This document shows positions 12,871 through 23,900 of a DNA stretch of 64,000 nucleotides, in pieces (the first letter of the stretch is position 1; each line of letters opens with the position of its first letter). The notes beneath the pieces are model-generated. The model saw nothing but the letters and a program-made list of their open reading frames with translations, was not told the origin of the DNA and made no database searches. The position numbers and the translations under genes were made by a program. Source of the DNA: Varroa destructor (lineage: Eukaryota > Arthropoda > Arachnida > Mesostigmata > Varroidae); assembly GCF_002443255.2 (NCBI RefSeq), contig NW_019211457.1, positions 43,795,119-43,859,118 of the forward strand. The letters are read 5' to 3'.

Positions 12871-14605
12871 TGGGTTTAGTTGCCTGACTGCTGCTTGCCA
12901 GCGTGCCGGGTCTGGCTACTCGTTCCTACAACGGAACGAAGCAGCGAGGAGAATCCGGTAAGGCGCAAAGAGGGTGGCCTTTGACAGAGGTCCTCTCAGC
13001 TTCTCGCCGGCCCGTTCGCTGTGTCTGAGCGTTCTCTGCAGAGCTCATATGCTCATCGCAGTGACACAGTGGCAGCCGCGCCTATTGGTAATCTCACTGT
13101 GAGGCCCTGTACATGGAGAGTTCGGTCATCAACACAGCTAGATATCGCGCACCCTCAGGCATCAACAAGCAGAGAAAAGGAACAGTCAACAAAGAACTGG
13201 GCAGGGGGGTGGGTCTGATCGGGCTAGCCCGTGGAGTAAGCAGCTGATGATTGGAAGTACGTTGTACAATGCATGTAGTGTTCATGTGAGTATGACAATC
13301 TACGCAAGTGAAGTGCTGCGACGCTGCGATACGTAGGTCCATCGGTGGCTTGCCTTTGTAATACATGAAAAGAAAGTAAATGACAGATGTAATAAACAAA
13401 GTTAGGAACAGTTAGGTAGGCCTGTACAGATTTTCCTTGTTGCTTTTTGCCATTATTCTGTGCCCGTTTTCTGTACGAAAGTCCCGACAAACTTCACGCA
13501 GATAAGTGAAAAGAATGACTTCTTGAAAAGGTCCATTAATCGGTGTAGTAGCCATCAGACGAAAATAACTTCTTAGCCCGCGCGCTTAATAGACGCCTGC
13601 TGCTTTAAATATGTTCATCTGTATATACCTATATAAAAATATAAGCAAATAGTGATTATCATATGTACTTTAATGCCTTCCCGTCGTTCCTGTCGTTTCG
13701 TGCAGTCCAATGCTTATTGACATTTTTTGTACACCTCATGATCGTCACACATTTGAGTGGCCTTCCGCGTGTTTTTTTCTTCGTTGCTACCGATATAATA
13801 GAGAACACAATGAACTTTACGTATACAGGTGGTTCTCGTATCCGTCTAGCAACAAAAGGGGGCAAAACTGACCGGTCATATGACAAACTACAGCGCCTTA
13901 TGTAGGTTATTGTCCATAGTTAATAGCCAAATCGTAATAGGCAAGTCGCCTGGTGTTTTTCCTTATCGTACAGTAGCAGTATGTACTGATACTTTCATAG
14001 TCGTTAGAGAGTTACTTCCATAAGAAGTTCTGAGAAACCTGCGCTATTTTGCAGCGGAGCTGGGTCACATTTAATTCTGCCTGATCATTAGTATTTTCCA
14101 TGGCGCAGACGGCCTGACCCCGACAAAAGTCTCGACAAAGTCGGGGGAGGGGCAAGGGTGCCTGTCTGGTGTACGCGAGAGTAGAACATTTTTTTCAGGC
14201 TTAGAGTCTTGTGCCGTCGTGGAAAGTATTACACTACACTAGTGGTCTAAGCTGTCCTCAAAGGTACTTCGTATAAAGGGGCATCTCCGTTCACTCTTTC
14301 TCTAGTTGGCAATACCGATCTCAAACTCGTATCTCTTGTTTTCGTATCTTCCTGTGTGTGGCTGACAACGGTCTGGCCGATCGCAAGAAATCCTGGGCGC
14401 TGCTTGCGCGGCAGCTACCGGGTCCACTCTTGTCCACCGTTCGTCTAATGGAGATCATTAAGGCTAAGCTCCTGGTCCTGCTAGTACTAACCTACCGGCA
14501 AGTCATTTGCGCTTCTTGTGTCCTGTTTTCAAACTATTCCCTTGTCTGGACGGCCATCTTGGCCAAACTAAGCGTAGTAGAGTCAGCCTAATCGCGCAGT
14601 GGAAG
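12871..14605. other. Unannotated non-coding stretch
   Basis: No gene is recognised. A 58-base segment at about 12900-12957 lies between a good acceptor (TGCTTGCCAG) and a good donor (CCG|GTAAGG), but it is open in all three frames and too short to assess. The stretch at 13.6-13.7 kb is AT-rich. Confidence 0.5.
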
Positions 14606-14663
14606 TCGTACTAGCAGCAACAGTAATGGTCGTGGCGAGAGTACTAGCGGTGGCAGTGGCACA
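14606..14663. repeat. Degenerate trinucleotide tract
   Basis: The tract is built from three-base words of GTN, GCN, ACN and AGT type, so one frame reads almost only Val, Ala and Thr. It is cryptically simple sequence, likely a decayed microsatellite, and not a protein-coding exon. Similar tracts lie near 7.5, 18.4, 19.35, 21.67, 39.4, 50.2 and 61.65 kb. Confidence 0.5.
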
Positions 14664-14821
14664 GGGTGGCCTCCTGGACACTGACTCCTTGACACCGTGC
14701 AGCTTAACTAACGCGTACGGCTCGGCCACAGTGGATATACCGTAGAGCAAGCGGCATTTGCAATCCTTCTGGTGACACGACTACTTCAAACAGTGCATTT
14801 CCATTGCCAATTTTCCACAGA

Positions 14822-14837
14822 CCCCCCCCCCCCCCCC
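14822..14837. repeat. Poly-C run (C16)
   Basis: Sixteen C in a row, followed by GCCCGAC. The length is likely polymorphic and prone to sequencing error. Confidence 0.95.
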
Positions 14838-15369
14838 GCCCGACAGTAGATTCCATCAGCGACCATTGCTATTTCAGCAGAAATCACGGTAGAGGAATTT
14901 GGGACGGGAGCCAGAAACGGCATTTCGGCAGTGCTATTCTTTACTCTGTGCATAATCACTTTGCCATTCCTATGCGTTTGTGCATGCGCTAATAGTCGCG
15001 GCCATTCCATGTGGCAGCCTAACGCGCTACTGCCGCAACGCGACTAGCATCGGCAGTAGTGTTTCAGCAGACCCATCCCCGCATTATGTTATAGGTTAGG
15101 TGGTTAACGGTGACGTATGTACGTGCAGTGCAGGCAATCGGCTGGTTAAGGAACAACTGAGAAAGTCATGCTTGCTTTGCTTTCCACTTGCTTCCTTTTT
15201 GTCGCGGAAAGTGGCGCGGCGAGTATAGTACCGTATCGGTACCAGGAGGATGGAAATAGGAAAAAGGGTAACGGACGAAACGTACGTGATCTAACTCATT
15301 TTCGGCCAACCAGCACAGTTATCCTGGTTGCAACAGCCAGGACTATTATTGCCAGCGTTGCTTACTGCT
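14838..15369. other. Unannotated non-coding stretch
   Basis: Nothing recognisable. A 125-codon frame (15168-15545) crosses into the tRNA-like sequence that follows and looks like a chance ORF. Confidence 0.5.
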
Positions 15370-15427
15370 TTTGCAAGTGGTCAATTTGGTATGTCTGCCT
15401 CAATCGAGAACTACGGTTCGAAAGACC
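15370..15427 (+). repeat. tRNA-like sequence (degenerate)
   Basis: An A-box-like word TTTGCAAGTGGT (15370-15381) is followed after about 33 bases by a B-box-like GGTTCGAAAGACC (15415-15427). The spacing and both boxes fit a tRNA or tRNA-derived SINE head. I could not fold convincing acceptor and anticodon stems, so it is at best a pseudogene or SINE remnant. Confidence 0.3.
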
Positions 15428-16933
15428 AGTAGGGGACGGCTGTGGGGCGGGCAGTAGCACCTACAGCGGTAATCCACAGATTCTTTGGTCCTCATTGTAC
15501 ACTCTTCTCTCGCTGCCTACCATCTGCTCTGACCTTGCTCACTAGAACAGAAGCGACCGTAACCCAAGCTACACTAAACGAGCCTGATCTGCCCTAGTCG
15601 AGCCAATCGCGCGTGGCTTTGCTTTCTTGCGCCGTAGCGGCGTACCCTATGAGGCAGGACCGAACACCATCGGCTGTCGCCTGTCTACGACGGCAGCGAG
15701 AACGACGCGGTTGGACAGAGAGGACACTACCGGCCTCTGAGAACATACCGAGTCGGAATGTAACCGGAAGCGAAGCCAGATACGCCCGGGGACAATTAGC
15801 TAGCGTTGCATTGCCAAAATACCTACACACACACACATATAGAAGTGGGCTTTCTACATAGGATCTAGAGAGAGAAAATGTAATACAATCATCGGCAGTG
15901 GATGACGAATCCCAAAACGTGACTATCTCGTAGCAAAAGTTTTCAGCGGGTCATAGCATGACTGGAACGTACCAGACCAATATAGTGAATCGGGATTGCG
16001 GATGAAGCAAACGAGCGTACTAGGACAGCGGATAGTCAGAATCGAAACCGGTTAGGATGCACCAACTACAATCGTAAAGGCGGGACGATTTGCTTGCCAG
16101 CTGCAATGAATCCGCTTGCAAACGCCGGCTTCGTTAACTAACTCAGGCTGTAGCATGCTCCCCTGCTATACTAAGCCAATATGTCCTTTTACACAATGTA
16201 GCCTAACGTAGAAGACGCTTAGCAGGCCAGTTGCCTGAGCACGATCTCGGTAGCTGGACAGCAAGGCCTTTAACATAAGATGTCAGTATTCAGTGTCTGT
16301 GGAAATGGCTAAACCGGCCAACCTGAACCAGGACAAGTTAACTCGGCTTGCAGATGGGAAAAGGCGAGCGATCACGTCTGTGACATCCGCTGTCTTTGCC
16401 CCGCTGCTAGACCCTATCCAAAATACACGCAGCTCTCTGATCGTCTTATTGCCCCTGTTCTCTCTATGGAAAATCGAGAAGACGTCACTCGTCTGACTCC
16501 AATTCACCCTTTGACCCCCCACCGTCTCCGCCCTAAGGAAGCTGCTGCGCGTACACCACTGATTGGACTAACTATCGCTCGAAGTGCCGGGTGACTCCGA
16601 GAGTCTCCGCCGGCTGCGAGAGGAACTGCTATAGAACAAGAAAGAACAGTCTTCGGGCAAACCGCCGAATTATTCCCCTGGCGTAGACCGTCCATATGCA
16701 AAACGGACAAAGAAGCATCGTTCAGTAACGGTCGTCACAACTAGCTGCGTCAAGCCATCAGAGTGAAAGTCACATATGATTTGTCTTTGTTACTCACAGC
16801 TTTCTGCTAGTATAATAAAAATGTTACACGCCAGATATCATAGCTCCAACGCAAATATGGTCACCGAACATTCGCGAAAGTCAATCCAAAGTCCATTTCC
16901 GCGTTCGACTCAAGAGATAATTACATTAACAAT
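15428..16933. other. Unannotated non-coding stretch
   Basis: No gene is recognised. Overlapping 60-80 codon frames occur on both strands at 15.6-15.85 and 16.28-16.7 kb with no supporting signal. A short (CA)n tract occurs near 15826-15836. Confidence 0.55.
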
Positions 16934-16956
16934 TATATATATATATATATATATAT
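16934..16956. repeat. (TA)n microsatellite
   Basis: About 11 TA units, uninterrupted. Confidence 0.95.
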
Positions 16957-18216
16957 TCTCACGCGAAAGGATGAGCAAGTAGTCCCTTAGTTGATTCTCT
17001 ACTTCTCAAAAATACAATAAAATTGAACTCTTCTAGCCAAACTGTCCAAACGTTTACCAGTCTATGAAGGCGCACTGTCGCAAATGGTACTCGGCTCGCT
17101 GACTCCCGGAAGAGTGCGGTGATGGGTTGGTCAGTAGAATCCAAACTGGGTTAATTCGCCCACTCCCTTAGAAGCTAGCTATCCATGCTGTGAGGCGGAT
17201 GAGCCTTAGGGTAAGTTACAACATGCTGAATTCGTTCATAGTTAGCGGTAGTTTATGAACCCCAACAGCCTTTCGCTGCCCATTGCTGTGCTGCACGATC
17301 ATACATAGGAGTTAAACTTGGGAACTTCTATTTTCGTCCGCGCTTCACATATGTAAACCCTACATAGATTTGCTTACTTTCTCCTGCCGGTCTGGTATCA
17401 GCGCGCCTTGAACAAAGAAAGCGAGCGGACGGTAGTTGGTTTGCTTAATAGCAGTACATTGCGTACGTCGTAGCAATTATTGTATCTAGGGAATGGAGTA
17501 CGTGCCTACATTTAAAGCAGTAAAGCGTACTTATCTGCTGGCTGTAAATATGCTTTGTCGTAGGGTGACGTAGATGCATATATGACCGGTGGAAAACAGG
17601 CTTTTGGAACTGAAAATGCGTCGCTTTACGTTGACAAGTGCTAAGATGCAGGCCAATCAATTTATGTAAATATTAAATTCAGAAAACGTTATAAATGTAA
17701 CGCAATTAATTGCATCTTCTTAAATAAGTCAATTTCGCCCAAATATTTGCGTATTAAACATGCGTAACGGGCTACGTCTTGCAGAAGGCTTAGACATTAG
17801 ATATAACTCACTTGAGTGGTATTTCTAAAAAAGTAAGATACTGTAGGTCATGGCTAAATTTGTTTCGGTAGGCAAAATTTCCCAGGTACAAATTGGGGAT
17901 AGCTGTGTTTCACATAGGGTGTAGCCGCTGCTACTCGTTCACTCCTGAATCGTGTAATCCCACATTAACGGCCGTCTACTGAATACGTAAACCTGAACCT
18001 AAAACAACAAACATCTGTCGAGTAGGCTATATACGTGTGCGTATAAAAGCTCCTTCAAAAGGCACGATTTTATTCTTTCCGCCTTCAATGAAAACAGTCT
18101 AACACGAAACGGCAAAGCTTGCGCTAGGCCGGAAGCTGAGCACGATACGGTAAGGTGACCGAGACGAATAAGTTCAGGTTAGAACCTTAGAAAAACGCAA
18201 GGTAGATTGTACATGG
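16957..18216. other. Unannotated stretch, possible decayed SINE
   Basis: No gene is recognised. At about 17852-17905 the plus strand reads TGGCTAAATTTG and later AGGTACAAATTGGGGATAG. The second word resembles the B-box-to-tail part of the SINE-like copies at 2.9 and 28.8 kb. It is too degraded to call. Confidence 0.35.
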
Positions 18217-18894
18217 ATGGTGCTTCTTTTACCGCCGATCGATCTTGACAAGTACAGTAACCGCAATCGGCTTCCCTGTGTCTCGCGATTTCTCATCTAT
18301 ACACTCACCTATCAAGTATCCATCAGAAACATTCATCATCGGGCAGGAACAGGACTATCGAAACTAGTTCTGCTTTCTATACGACGCACCATTGTCGGAA
18401 CGATAATGGTAACAGCAGCAGTGGCGAAGGATTGTGGATGGAGCAAAGAAGAGCAGAAGTATGCGCAAGTAAAGAGTCAATATCTTGCCTTGGTTTATCT
18501 TTATTTTCAGGGAATCTCATTATTGGGGTGCAGTTTGCCCTGTGCACGGTTTCTCAACAAAACCTACACACTCCTTCCTACTAGGGCCGCAAGACGCTGC
18601 CGCACGGTCCTAGATGTACGTCGTTTTCTTCACATCAGCCGTCTCCCCTCTTCTTTGCTCGACCGACATGAAAGTTATCGACCTGCAGGACTAACGACGA
18701 TGGCGACGGCGTCTTCAGTGGTCTGCTTTCTTTATGCCGTAACGACTAGAAAAAGCCACCACGAGAGGAGAAAGAGTGAAGGAACACCTGGCAGTGTCTT
18801 CGCTATGAACATAAGCACATACACAGCTCGGGCCGACCCTCACGTACAAGCAAAGCTTTCTATTCCGAGATCATTTTTGCTTTGTTCCTTATAG
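18217..18894 (+). CDS. Orphan ORF, longest open frame in the window
   Basis: A 225-codon frame. I see no domain, no signal peptide with a clean cleavage region and no repeat. Composition is Ser/Leu/Arg/Thr-rich, as in translated non-coding DNA, and part of it (near 18400-18430) is degenerate triplet sequence. From a rough stop-codon frequency, a 225-codon frame is uncommon but possible by chance in 64 kb read in six frames. No splice acceptor, Kozak context or polyadenylation signal supports it. It is listed only because of its length. Confidence 0.08.
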   Translation: MVLLLPPIDLDKYSNRNRLPCVSRFLIYTLTYQVSIRNIHHRAGTGLSKLVLLSIRRTIVGTIMVTAAVAKDCGWSKEEQKYAQVKSQYLALVYLYFQGISLLGCSLPCARFLNKTYTLLPTRAARRCRTVLDVRRFLHISRLPSSLLDRHESYRPAGLTTMATASSVVCFLYAVTTRKSHHERRKSEGTPGSVFAMNISTYTARADPHVQAKLSIPRSFLLCSL

Positions 18895-21010
18895 TAACCA
18901 CGTTGTTCCTCTTGCCATTCTAATCATCCTTTAATTTAAACACCAATAGGTTTGCCATCGTGCGGAAACCCGCCTCAAAGTCTAGAAATCACCCCCGCTT
19001 CCACGTTCCGTCACCAATACTATTCCATACTATTTCACCTATTGCTAAAGAATAAACGAAGGGACCACGTAGCGAGCATTACTAACTGTGGTCACTTGAG
19101 TTTGTCGAAGTGGCAAGTGATCATCTTTGCTTCTCATGCTTCGTCGAAAGCCCCTCTCAAGTCGCTGAAGTGAGGAACAAATTGGAACAGATTTCCAAGT
19201 AGACTAAAGTAGGGTAAGTCATGAAACAAGTGAGGTATGCCACGCGTTCACGACAATATTGCTATCTCTAGAGACAGATAAAAGACTAAGAGGAAAAGGA
19301 GCAGTGCTACGAGTTTTTTCCTATATCCTGTCTCTTTACTTTGCTAGTAGCAGTTGTACTAGCACTGGTAGTAATGGTCCTTGAGAACCTTCGAAGTCCC
19401 CAGAATACCTCCTGGATCCTGCATGACAACAGATTCTTGATGGCGGAATCCGTCTTACCGTTCTCCGGCCTGTATGGCCTCACCTTTCCCTCCATTAGGC
19501 AAAATAACAACACACGGTGTACGCTCAGACATGTACAGTCCTCTTTCAACAATCTCAGAGCAGCTATAGCGGAGAATGCAGCGGCACGAGTTATTTACCA
19601 ATACTTTCCGCATTTGCTCTCTAGTCAGTGGATAACATTATTCGGCAAGAGTACCTACACGACGGCGCACGTATTTCACCTTGGATAAGCAAAAGATAGC
19701 TATTTTTTTTCAGTTTAGTCTATCTGGTTGACTAGCTAGGCAGCTCTAACCCCCGAGCCCCGTAACTGCTCCATATGCTATTGTTGGTTTGTTATTTTGA
19801 CTATTGGAATAAGCGAAAGACTGATTCGAATATGTTCGAGCCGGCAATGACTCACTATTTTTTTCTTTGTACACATAAGCACACACACAAGTTTTTGGAG
19901 GTAAAGGATCCAACTAAACTAAATGTAAAAAAAAAAAAAAAATGGCCACACGCGGCCAACCTAGCGGCAGCTTTTGGAATTTAATGGGACCATGATGCAG
20001 ATCTATTTTTATGAATAATAACACAATGGGGGCTATTGTTACTGTTTGAGTACATGGTACGCATTCGGTGTCCGATTAACTAATGACTTTGTACCACTTA
20101 TTATGCAGATTGAAAGTAAGGAAGCAGAAATGTAAGAAGTGATGTTATCCGGGGGCAGTCCAATTAACATAACTCTATTAGTGCGGGGCGTCTGCCGGCC
20201 CCGCCAATCATACAACGAACGATGAATGTGAGGTAGCGGACGCAAATCACTACCATTCAGTGAGAATAGAAAATGCTAACATTTTATGACTTAGACGGGA
20301 CATACGGAGTAGCTAGCAGCAGAACAAGAGCAACTGGTACAATACGAGTCTAATCTACGAGAGACGAAGACTATAGTTGCCCTGCGCAAGGAAAACTAAG
20401 AACGTTGTCAAGCTTGGCAAACAATTTATGAAAACTTAGACTATTCAAATTTTAGCCACCTGATACTTAATGCGGACGCAGCTTCTTCTGCTATTATAAT
20501 AGAACAAAACGAAACTTGTATATTGATTTCACTAAGTTGGCAAAATGTGGGAATAATACAATTACAGTAATTCCATTACATTTGATAAAAGCCTTACTAC
20601 TGCACAAGCTTTGCCCCCCCCACACACACGCATACAGTTCTATTCGATGATTACGTTCCACACAATTACCTCAACTTATAAATGCGTATTGCTTCGTATT
20701 TTCTGCATCGTAGTATTATCGTCCTCTAAGAAATATGTATACCATTGCCGTACGGAATTCATCAGTGCATCTTTAGCCCATAGCATAGGAAGATTCACTT
20801 ATATTGCATCCGTGTGTCTGTCGACTCAAGTAAACATGCAATCATTTTAAGCAGGACCAACGAATCACTGTACCAGAAGATATCAGGAAGTGTTACAAAC
20901 TCCTTTCCTTACCACTAAAAACATCTCCGCACGATTAGTCATACTACTACTTCGTTGTTGCACTCATTCTGGCCCGACTACTCAGACGCCTCACAAGCCC
21001 TCGTGGCATG
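18895..21010. other. Unannotated non-coding stretch
   Basis: No gene is recognised. It contains a degenerate triplet patch at about 19335-19375 and an A16 run at 19927-19942. The stretch at 20.4-20.6 kb is AT-rich and closed in most frames. Confidence 0.55.
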
Positions 21011-21034
21011 TATATATATATATACGTATATACA
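21011..21034. repeat. (TA)n microsatellite with a CG interruption
   Basis: Seven TA units, then CGTATATAC. Confidence 0.9.
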
Positions 21035-21176
21035 TAGGCTAGACGCCTACGCTTCCACGGCGTGCAAAATAAACAGGTAAATCTCATTCTGTCCTTTCAT
21101 TAAACCCAATTAGAGACGCAAAAAATCGCTTTTTTCCTCTTCTTTTTGAAAAAAAAACAAATACATTTTTTTTGTT

Positions 21177-21605
21177 TTGCGTGCACGTGCATCGTGCAAA
21201 CGATTGACGAAAAATAGCAGGATATTTAGCGTTACTTATTTTTGGTTATGTGCGTACAGTTGCGCCTCGCTGGCAAACAATCGTCATGCTGAAAAATTAA
21301 ATTCTTCAATTCTCCCCATTCTCAACTTCGCCTTCGACTGTCAACTATGTTCAGGCAGGCAAATGAGGGTACGTAAACGTTTTAGAATAATTAATCGTAC
21401 TAATGGCCTAAAATGTTTGATGCATTCATTGTTCATCCAGGCCATGCTTAGCTGGTGGTTCAGTGACTCGTTCGTGTCTTACTTCAGAGGTTTTGTATCG
21501 AACAAGGAGTGCTACAGCTGTGCTGAAATCCTATGCACGCATCATCTGAATTTAATGAAAGATTTGGCCGATAATAATGTTTATGTAAATATCCTCAACT
21601 TTTAA
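21177..21605 (+). CDS. Orphan ORF of 142 codons in AT-rich DNA
   Basis: This frame is unusual for being open in a relatively AT-rich segment. The C-terminal third has a Cys-containing part (KECYSCAEILCTHH) and an acidic end before TAA at 21603. The ORF has no good ATG context at its 5' end. An internal pyrimidine-rich acceptor-like site (ATGTTCAGGCAG, about 21350-21361) could start an exon. I know no family with this Cys/His pattern. Chance is the main alternative. Confidence 0.1.
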   Translation: MRARASCKRLTKNSRIFSVTYFWLCAYSCASLANNRHAEKLNSSILPILNFAFDCQLCSGRQMRVRKRFRIINRTNGLKCLMHSLFIQAMLSWWFSDSFVSYFRGFVSNKECYSCAEILCTHHLNLMKDLADNNVYVNILNF

Positions 21606-23341
21606 GGATTGCGCGGTACATGTTCAGATATGCGGATTATACATCGAGTAGAATTACTCGATGGTGATAATGATAACAGTAGTATCAAGTGGCAAGTAGT
21701 AATGGTAATAATGAACAGAAAAAATTGGTTTCTTCAGTCTTCATGCGTTACACATGTGTGACATTCAATGATAGTTAAATAAAGCTCGACCAGCTGTATG
21801 ACATCATGCGTACGTCTGCAACAATTCGAGCTCCCCTATTTGCCTGAACAGGTATTACATTTTTGGTGCACAAGCAGCTTCGAACTGTCAGCTCTGAGCA
21901 CTGGAATATGTTATGCTATTTTTTCTCTTTTGTTTCTTAACGAGATGCCGGATAGGGGATCGCTCTTTTAAATATAGCAAAATAATCATCTCTCGAATTA
22001 GTGAGCAGGCCGTCTGCGCAGAGCACGTTCCTAATAACAACGCCTCGTGGCCTGATACTGCCACCTACGCAGCACCAATGACTGTGTTACGTTAACGGCC
22101 ATCCCGACAGCCGTTCCCGAAAGGAGACAACGAGTTTCGCGCTGGTTGCCGGCTGCTATCGTCACTTCTTTGCAAGTCTTCCTAGTAAAGGATCTCTCGA
22201 CGCGAGGTCTTGAGAAGAGTAAAAGGAGGCTACCTGCTATACTGCCCGCCGTGCTCATAACAGTAATAGAGAAAAGCAATGCAATAGTTCATCCAACTAT
22301 ACGATCCAATACGGAGTGATTGTCACTTGAGACAAGGGTCCCTCCTTCTATGAGGAAAGCTATTCGTCCTTCTGCCGGAGCTCGGCTATTTGCCAAGGCC
22401 TTTGGGAACCCTAACGGACCTCGAGGCAGCCACAAGCTAAGAAATTCTTCACAAAGAAAAACTGGGAACTGCTGATTCTCGTCAAGCAGCCGTGAGCTGT
22501 TAGCGGCCACCACAGGCCGCTGTGGCAAGAACGGCTACGGTATCAACTGAGAACAACAGCTGCCATAGTGTCACTGCCTTTAATCGAATACTTGCACTAT
22601 TTCGCACATACAGCGACACAGTAAGGCGGTATGAAGACGATGCACAGATAGAATAGAGGTCTCCATTCCGCTCACCCTTTCGTATGGGCCCAGTTCCTTT
22701 CCGATCGACAAACAGCAAAAGTATGACAATAAAGAAGAGAAAAATAGACAGGAATCAGAAAAACAGTTCCCTAATAAATATATTTTCTATTACCTACGGC
22801 TTTTTTGTGGTGGCAGACCCTGCAGACGTTGCTGATGGCGGTGTTCCAGACACAGCCTGTTGTTCCGTCTTCCATGCTCGTCCCTTGCCCCTGTCCCGGA
22901 GCAACGATACTGCTAGTCGCGTACTGACTTCTTACCAGTTTAATTGCTTCCTTCGTCCTCAGCTGTTTTTTTTTTCTATAAAACAACCCAGTTCGATCAA
23001 GCGAACTGAATCTACCACAACTTCCTTTTTTTCCCCCTTCTTCCTGGCTATTTCGGTTCGACATAGGACTGCCTCTACTTCATCGGAGGCCGTTGCCCTA
23101 TCGCAGCGCAAACAGTATGCCCGTCTGCCTCGCTCAGAAATCTGTAGGAACTCTTCGCTTTCACAATACAACGATGACACCGGGAGTAACCAGCTTTCGT
23201 CGTCACAGGACATCGAACGAGCTCTTCCATCAAATTTCTGCTTCCTTTTTTTTTTCTCTCTTTACCGACCGTCGCTCCGCTGCACTGGCTGAAATGACGT
23301 GGACCACACCAAACCGAATCGGACCATAGAATTGTTGAGCA
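21606..23341. other. Unannotated non-coding stretch
   Basis: No gene is assigned. Degenerate triplets occur at about 21660-21715. A 202-codon plus-strand frame at 22684-23292 is Ser/Phe-rich, overlaps three minus-strand frames, and reads through pyrimidine tracts at about 22970-23045 and 23240-23265. I take it as a chance ORF. Confidence 0.45.
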
Positions 23342-23796
23342 TTACTGTTGCAAGCACGGTACAAAATGGTGGTTCTGTTGAACTATGGACCCTATGAATA
23401 CAGCCTGCTCTATGGGGTCATCATTACGGGAAGACAAAACATGATTAAACAGGGATCTCGGACACAAATGCAATTCTATTGTGTCCCTTCTAGCTCCATA
23501 AACACTAGGGGCTAACTCAGTTAAAACAAGCAAGATGGCTCTCAGTGGTGACCATCTGCCGCCAACGGTTCAGTACACGCGTACCTATATTCCACATACC
23601 TACCTCACTGCTTATATTATAGTAATTTATTACTTACGTCTAGAAAAATTCGGACTTACCTTTTTGACTGTCGATTTTGACGCTTAATGTTGCTTTCGGA
23701 GGTATTTCTCTTTTTTGCAATTGAGTTCTGGCAATTTCGGACCCTTCGATTTTTAGGACTTCTGCCTTGCCGTCTACCCAACACTCACATCCACTG
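23342..23796 (-). CDS. Candidate 3' end of a two-exon gene, unknown product
   Basis: This is the most gene-like object seen. On the minus strand, an exon at 23796-23660 is open in only one frame. It starts after the acceptor AAACACAG and ends in a consensus donor, AAAAAG|GTAAGT. It encodes 45 residues of balanced composition (including KAEVLKIEGSEIARTQLQKR). An intron of 148 bases (23659-23512) ends in a pyrimidine-rich acceptor, CTTGTTTTAACTGAGTTAG. The phase-1 exon at 23511-23342 then adds 55 codons (including RRDTIELHLCPRSLF) and stops at TAA. Phases match across the junction. No AATAAA was found just downstream; a TTTAAT near 22936 would read ATTAAA on this strand. An upstream segment ending at the donor ACTAG|GTAATA (about 24017) has a compatible phase, but it is low-complexity. 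No domain is recognised. Length, first exon and promoter are unknown. Confidence 0.27.
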
Positions 23797-23810
23797 CTGT
23801 GTTTGTGCAC

Positions 23811-23850
<40 letters not shown>

Positions 23851-23851
23851 G

Positions 23852-23883
<32 letters not shown>

Positions 23884-23900
23884 TACATATATATATATAT
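23811..23900. repeat. Compound (AT)n array with GTAC palindrome
   Basis: (AT)16 framed by GTAC on both sides (23811-23850) forms a 40-bp palindrome. It is followed by a second (TA)n block and a third with CAT interruptions. The array lies just upstream, on the minus strand, of the candidate exon at 23.7 kb and would be intronic if that gene is real. Confidence 0.95.

Noticed and set aside
22684..23292. 202-codon plus-strand ORF
   Set aside because: Ser/Phe-rich, written partly by pyrimidine tracts; it overlaps several minus-strand frames, with no start context or domain.
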